This document shows positions 6,105-9,288 of a stretch of DNA of 9,288 bases, one piece after another. This DNA is from Aquamicrobium sp. (GTDB lineage: Bacteria > Pseudomonadota > Alphaproteobacteria > Rhizobiales > Rhizobiaceae), in the NCBI GenBank assembly GCA_014860725.1, contig JACZJD010000720.1, positions 1 through 9,288 on the forward strand, in the 5' to 3' direction. The position numbers were made by a program, and so were the translations under genes. Below the pieces are notes generated by a model that did not search any database, had not been told where the DNA came from, and was given only the letters and a program-made list of their open reading frames with translations. The stretch's first letter is position 1, and each line of letters opens with the position of its first letter.

Positions 6105-6153
6105 TTAACCGCCGGTTAACCATAAACTTCTAGTCATGGTTAACCCTTGGTTA
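6105..6153 (+). promoter_or_regulatory. flaC control region: TTAA-N7-TTAAC site, twin boxes and nested palindromes
   Basis: TTAA at 6105, seven bases, then TTAAC at 6116 is a perfect match to the full CtrA-binding consensus, and it is also a palindrome (TTAACCG-C-CGGTTAA). TTAACCAT at 6116 and TTAACCCT at 6140 repeat the 24-nt spacing seen before flaA and flaB. GGTTAACCAT (6114-6123) and ATGGTTAACC (6136-6145) form a 10-bp perfect inverted repeat. A further GGTTA lies at 6149-6153. The region ends only 13 nt before the ribosome binding site, so the promoter must overlap the boxes and the leader must be short. Confidence 0.65.
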
Positions 6154-6165
6154 CGGTAGTCAATC

Positions 6166-6178
6166 GGAAGAGGCTTCC
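6166..6178 (+). promoter_or_regulatory. flaC ribosome binding site inside a small hairpin
   Basis: GGAAGAGG (6166-6173) is a strong Shine-Dalgarno 7 nt before the GTG start. Its GGAAG (6166-6170) is exactly complementary to CTTCC (6174-6178) with a 3-nt loop, so a 5-bp hairpin could partly hide the site. The pairing is seen in sequence; any effect on translation is inference. Confidence 0.45.
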
Positions 6179-6180
6179 TC

Positions 6181-7143
6181 GTGTCGAGCATCAACACCAA
6201 CCCATCCGCGATGACCGCTCTTCAGGCGCTGGCGGCGACCAACCGGAACCTCGCCGTGGTGCAGCAGCGCATCTCGACCGGCTTCCGCGTCGGCGAGGCC
6301 AAGGACAACGCCGCCTACTGGTCGATCGCCACGACGATGCGCTCCGACAACAAGATCCTCTCCACCGTCCAGGATTCGCTCGGCCTCGGCGCCAGCCGCA
6401 TCGACACCGCCTACACCTCGATGGAGAATGCCCTCACCCTGGTCGACGAGATCAAGCAGAAGGTGCTCGCCGCCATCGGCATGAGCGAGGACAACAAGGA
6501 GAAGATCCAGGCCGAGATCAGCGCCTACCAGTCGCAGCTGCGCTCCACCGCGCGCACCGCCAACTTCTCCGGCGTGAACTGGCTCTATGTCGACGGCCTG
6601 TCGCAGGACAAGATCATCTCCGCCTTCACCCGCGACCAGACCGGCGCGATCCTGCTCGGCTCCATCGACATCGACGTCGACGCCATCAAGCTCTACGACG
6701 AGGCCGCGACCACCAACACGACGATGGGCATACTGGAGGGGCTGCGCCTCGGCACCACGGGCGAGCGCAACAACAGCGCCACCGACCCCACCCCCGGCAC
6801 GGTGGCCGCGACCGACGGCTACGCCGTCGACACGCTCGACGTCGTCGGCTTCAGCGACGACCAGATCCGGCAGATGCTGACGGTGGTGGACATCACGCTG
6901 GCGGAGATGACCGAGGCCGCGACCGCGATCGGCGCCATCAAGCGGCGCATCGACATCCAGAAGGAATACACCTCGAAGCTGATGGACTCGATCGACCGCG
7001 GCGTCGGCCAGCTCGTCGATGCCGACATGAACCGCGAGTCCACGCGGCTGCAGGCGCTTCAGGTGCAGCAGCAGCTCGGCATCCAGTCGTTGTCCATAGC
7101 CAATTCCAACGCCCAGAACATCCTCCTCCTGTTCCAGGGCTAG
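6181..7143 (+). CDS. flaC: flagellin FlaC, divergent third filament subunit
   Basis: This 320-residue flagellin keeps the conserved ends (SSINTNPSAMTALQALAATN at the start, LQVQQQLGIQSLSIANSN and NILLLFQG at the end) but differs from the other two in the centre (about 120-230) and carries about 30 extra residues, largely around 190-222 (TTGERNNSATDPTPGTVAAT and following). The start is GTG 6181, fixed by alignment of the N-terminus with the neighbouring flagellins and by GGAAGAGG at 6166. It lacks the leader element found before flaA and flaB and has a short leader. It is probably a minor or position-specific filament subunit; that role is inferred from sequence divergence and the weaker start. 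The letter C is positional and does not imply orthology with the rhizobial gene of that name. Confidence 0.94.
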   Translation: MSSINTNPSAMTALQALAATNRNLAVVQQRISTGFRVGEAKDNAAYWSIATTMRSDNKILSTVQDSLGLGASRIDTAYTSMENALTLVDEIKQKVLAAIGMSEDNKEKIQAEISAYQSQLRSTARTANFSGVNWLYVDGLSQDKIISAFTRDQTGAILLGSIDIDVDAIKLYDEAATTNTTMGILEGLRLGTTGERNNSATDPTPGTVAATDGYAVDTLDVVGFSDDQIRQMLTVVDITLAEMTEAATAIGAIKRRIDIQKEYTSKLMDSIDRGVGQLVDADMNRESTRLQALQVQQQLGIQSLSIANSNAQNILLLFQG

Positions 7144-7169
7144 CCTTCGCCGCAGCTGCGGACGCATCC

Positions 7170-7210
7170 GCATCGGGCCGCTTCCCGCCGCAGCGGCCCG
7201 ATGCCATTTT
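7170..7210 (+). terminator. intrinsic terminator between flaC and fliF
   Basis: A 13-bp perfect stem (7170-7182 with 7192-7204) and a 9-nt loop are followed by CATTTT (7205-7210), 26 nt after the flaC stop. It should end flaC transcripts. The ATG at 7201, in frame with fliF, lies inside the 3' arm, which argues against that codon as the fliF start. Confidence 0.82.
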
Positions 7211-7250
7211 CGCGCAAGCTTCGCAGCCTATTCTGGGTGCCGCTATACCC

Positions 7251-7266
7251 GGAGCATGAAGCTTTG
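7251..7266 (+). promoter_or_regulatory. fliF ribosome binding site deciding a TTG start
   Basis: GGAG at 7251-7254 lies 9 nt before TTG 7264. The in-frame ATG at 7201 has no such site and falls in the terminator stem. A GTG at 7237 is also in frame but lacks a clear ribosome binding site. The ATG at 7256 is out of frame. No convincing promoter is visible between the terminator and this site. Confidence 0.6.
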
Positions 7267-8934
7267 CCTGAGCAGATCAAGTCCGTCCTCGACAATCTCC
7301 GCAGCCTCGGCCCCAAACGTCTCGCCATGCTCGGCGGGGCCGCCGCCATCGTGATTGCCGTCATCCTGACGGCGTCGGTCTGGTTGAACCGCCCCGCCTA
7401 CGAGACGCTCTATGTCGGCCTCGACCGCAACGACGTCGGGCAGATCGGTATGGTGCTCTCCGAATCCGGCATCCGCTACGACGTGTCGAGCGACGGCACC
7501 GCCGTCATGGTGCCGACCGGGCGCACGGGCCAGGCGCGCATGCTTCTGGCCGAGCGCGGCCTGCCGACCTCGAGCAATGCCGGCTACGAGCTGTTCGACA
7601 ATGTCGGCTCCTTCGGCCTCACCTCCTTCATGCAGGAGGTGACGCGGGTGCGCGCGCTCGAAGGCGAGATCGCCCGCACCATCCAGTCGATCGCCGGCAT
7701 CAAGTCCGCGCGCGTGCACATCGTCATGCCCGAGCGCGCCTCGTTCCGCCGCGAGGAGCAGGCGCCGACAGCCTCGGTGGTGGTGCGCGCCGCCGGCACC
7801 GACGGCGCCAAGGCCGCGCTCGCCATCCGCCACCTCGTCGCCGCCGCCGTGCCGCGCCTCGACCCGGACAAGGTCACCGTTCTCGACGCCTCGGGCGAGC
7901 TGCTCGCCGCCGGCGACGACCCCAACAACAACAGCGCCGCCCGCTCCATCACCATCGAGCGCACGGTGGAAAGCCAGATCGAGGACAACATCCGCCGGGC
8001 GCTCGCGCCCTATCTCGGCCACGAGAACTTCCGCACCAGCGTGAAGGCCGAGGTCAACACCGACATGCGGCAGACCGAGGAGACGATCTTCGATCCCGAA
8101 TCCCGCGTCGAGCGCTCGGTGCAGGTGGTGCGCGCCAACGACCAGGCCAGCCAGCGCCAGGCCGCGCCGCCGACCACGGTGCAGCAGAACCTGCCCGAGG
8201 AAGAAGTCGCCGCCGGCGAAGGCCCGGCCTCGTCCGAGCAGCGCGAGCGCCGCGAGGAGACCACCAACTACGAGCTGAACACCAAGCGCATCGCCACCGT
8301 CTCGAACGGCTATTCGGTGTCGCGCCTGTCCATCGCCGTCGTCGTCAACCGCGAGCGGCTGGCCGCGGTGCTGGGCGCCGACGCGACGCCGGAGCAGATG
8401 GCAGAGCGGATCGCGGAGATCGAGAAGCTGGCCTCCTCGGCCGCCGGCTTCGATACCGCCCGCGGCGACGTCATCAACGTCTCGTCGGTCGAGTTCATCG
8501 ACGGCCTCGGCGGCGTCGAGATGGCCGGCCCCGGCTTCCTCGAATCCGCCGGCCGCCACACCGGCACCATGATCAACGCGCTGGCGTTCATCGTCGTCGT
8601 CTTCCTCGTCACGTGGTTCGGCCTGCGGCCCATGGTGGCCGCCATCGGCGGCAAGGGCGAGGCCGCCGACGACATGAACTTCGGCGACATCCAGCTGTCG
8701 CTGCCGAACCCGCTCGACGCCATGCAGCTTCCCGACCCGCTTTCCGGCGACGGCGACGCCATGAGCGCGTTCGGCGGGCCGTTCCCCGACCACATGGCCG
8801 ACGACATCCGCTTCAAGATCAAGCCGGCGCCGCAGGATCGCCTGGCGCAGATGGTCGACCTGAACGAGGAGCGCACGGCGATGATCCTGCGCAAGTGGGC
8901 CAAGCCCGACGAGGTTCATGAGGTCGCCGCCTGA
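7264..8934 (+). CDS. fliF: FliF, flagellar MS-ring protein
   Basis: FliF oligomerises in the inner membrane to form the MS-ring, the base on which the rod, export gate and C-ring are built. With the TTG start the protein has 556 residues, normal for the family. It has an N-terminal membrane helix (about 20-41), a periplasmic region (about 42-435) with TSFMQEVTRVRALEGEIART (120-139) and the signature RVHIVMPERASFRREEQ (150-166), a second membrane helix (about 436-460), and a cytoplasmic tail whose last 35 residues (PQDRLAQMVDLNEERTAMIL and following) are the FliG-binding segment. TTG gives the family-like N-terminus MPEQIKSVLDNLRSLGPKRL; starting at ATG 7201 would add 21 residues encoded partly by a terminator. 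The stop overlaps the next gene's ATG (TGATG). Placement after the flagellins separates this early gene from other basal-body genes. Confidence 0.95.
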   Translation: MPEQIKSVLDNLRSLGPKRLAMLGGAAAIVIAVILTASVWLNRPAYETLYVGLDRNDVGQIGMVLSESGIRYDVSSDGTAVMVPTGRTGQARMLLAERGLPTSSNAGYELFDNVGSFGLTSFMQEVTRVRALEGEIARTIQSIAGIKSARVHIVMPERASFRREEQAPTASVVVRAAGTDGAKAALAIRHLVAAAVPRLDPDKVTVLDASGELLAAGDDPNNNSAARSITIERTVESQIEDNIRRALAPYLGHENFRTSVKAEVNTDMRQTEETIFDPESRVERSVQVVRANDQASQRQAAPPTTVQQNLPEEEVAAGEGPASSEQRERREETTNYELNTKRIATVSNGYSVSRLSIAVVVNRERLAAVLGADATPEQMAERIAEIEKLASSAAGFDTARGDVINVSSVEFIDGLGGVEMAGPGFLESAGRHTGTMINALAFIVVVFLVTWFGLRPMVAAIGGKGEAADDMNFGDIQLSLPNPLDAMQLPDPLSGDGDAMSAFGGPFPDHMADDIRFKIKPAPQDRLAQMVDLNEERTAMILRKWAKPDEVHEVAA

Positions 8935-9288
8935 TGCCGAGCCTGTCGCTGGCCAACGCGCTCAAGGATTTCGGCGGCGGACCTGCGGGCCCCGCCGAAG
9001 CCTTTCCTGCGCCTGCGGGCCTCGCGCTGCCGCAGGTTGATCTTCCCGCCTTCCCGCCGCTACCCGCCGCCGAGCCGGTCGACGTCAACGCCCTCGTCGC
9101 GGAAGCCGTGGCGGGCGCGGTCGCGCAGGCCGAGGAGGCGCTTGCGGAACGCCTCGCCGCCGAACATGCCGAGGCGCTGCGCCTCGAGCAGAAGCGCCAT
9201 GCCGAGGAGCTGGGCGAGCTTCAGAAGCGCCTCGCCGACGAGGCCGCCAAGAAGATCCTCGCCCGCTTCCGGGAGATGGAGGCGCGCC
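8934..9288 (+). CDS. coiled-coil protein, possibly FliH-like (3' end outside window)
   Basis: An open frame starts at ATG 8934, overlapping the fliF stop as TGATG, and runs off the window after 118 codons with no stop. The product starts MPSLSLANALKDFGGGPAGP, has a Pro/Ala-rich linker to about residue 50, then a long charged helix (about 55-118) rich in Ala, Glu, Lys and Arg, including EALRLEQKRHAEELGELQKR, which reads as a coiled coil. There is no membrane segment, so it is probably cytoplasmic. Codon use matches its neighbours. FliH, the export ATPase regulator often encoded near fliF, has a comparable plan (variable N-terminus, coiled coil, C-terminal ATPase-binding domain), but the diagnostic C-terminus is not in the window and no N-terminal Trp motif is visible. 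The assignment is tentative; the gene itself is well supported by coupling and codon use. Confidence 0.72.
   Translation, partial: MPSLSLANALKDFGGGPAGPAEAFPAPAGLALPQVDLPAFPPLPAAEPVDVNALVAEAVAGAVAQAEEALAERLAAEHAEALRLEQKRHAEELGELQKRLADEAAKKILARFREMEAR

Noticed and set aside
7220..7249. Possible fliF promoter TTCGCA, 18 nt, TATACC
   Set aside because: Transcription would begin around 7256, after the GGAG ribosome binding site, so it is inconsistent with the chosen start; the element matches are weak.
7254..7262. GCATGAAGC before fliF, matching the start of the flaA/flaB leader block
   Set aside because: Only 9 nt match, the hairpin does not follow, and it lies between the ribosome binding site and the start codon; chance is the simplest explanation.
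7243..8919. 558-codon open frame on the minus strand
   Set aside because: It is antisense to fliF. The frame stays open because of GC-rich codon positions; its product is low-complexity (His, Arg, Gly, Val, Asp) with no family features or ribosome binding site.
1..9288. Search for tRNA/rRNA genes, CRISPR arrays, insertion sequences, attachment sites or defence genes
   Set aside because: None seen: no regularly spaced repeat arrays, no transposase-like frames, and all coding space is taken by flagellar genes with uniform composition.

Overview
The window is a stretch of a flagellar gene cluster from a GC-rich alphaproteobacterium, most likely of the Hyphomicrobiales (Rhizobiales). The evidence is the MotE-type gene inside a flgI-motE-flgH-fliL-fliP run, the short flagellins lacking large outer domains, GC-rich third codon positions, and TTAACCAT / TTAA-N7-TTAAC boxes of the alphaproteobacterial CtrA type. 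Flagellin genes next to fliF recall the Brucella/Phyllobacteriaceae arrangement as I remember it; the family-level placement is a guess. All genes are on the + strand.

Layout. (1) 2-3620: a tightly packed operon: flgI (P-ring, 5' end outside the window), motE (periplasmic chaperone type), flgH (L-ring lipoprotein), fliL (stator-associated membrane protein) and fliP (export gate). Two junctions are ATGA overlaps, so translational coupling is likely. (2) 3621-3949: non-coding, holding the flaA promoter region and a long leader. (3) 3950-7143: three flagellin genes. The first two are near-identical paralogues (about 89% identical at protein level by hand alignment); the third is longer, more divergent and starts with GTG. 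Each is followed by a GC-rich hairpin; the hairpins after flaA and flaC are the most terminator-like. (4) 7264-8934: fliF (MS-ring), probably starting at a TTG with a well placed GGAG. (5) 8934-9288: the start of a coiled-coil gene overlapping the fliF stop, possibly FliH-like, running off the window.

Together the genes cover the rod bushings (FlgI, FlgH), motor accessories (MotE, FliL), the export gate (FliP), the filament (three flagellins) and the basal MS-ring (FliF). I see no undescribed protein system; the genes are ordinary flagellar ones. The interesting structure is regulatory. All three flagellin upstream regions carry a pair of TTAACCAT-like boxes whose starts are exactly 24 nt apart. 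The flaC copy adds a perfect TTAA-N7-TTAAC site within nested palindromes. flaA and flaB, but not flaC, share a leader with a 16-nt identical block, a GCCGG/CCGGC hairpin with a different loop, and an identical 11-nt block around the ribosome binding site, which suggests post-transcriptional control of the two major flagellins.
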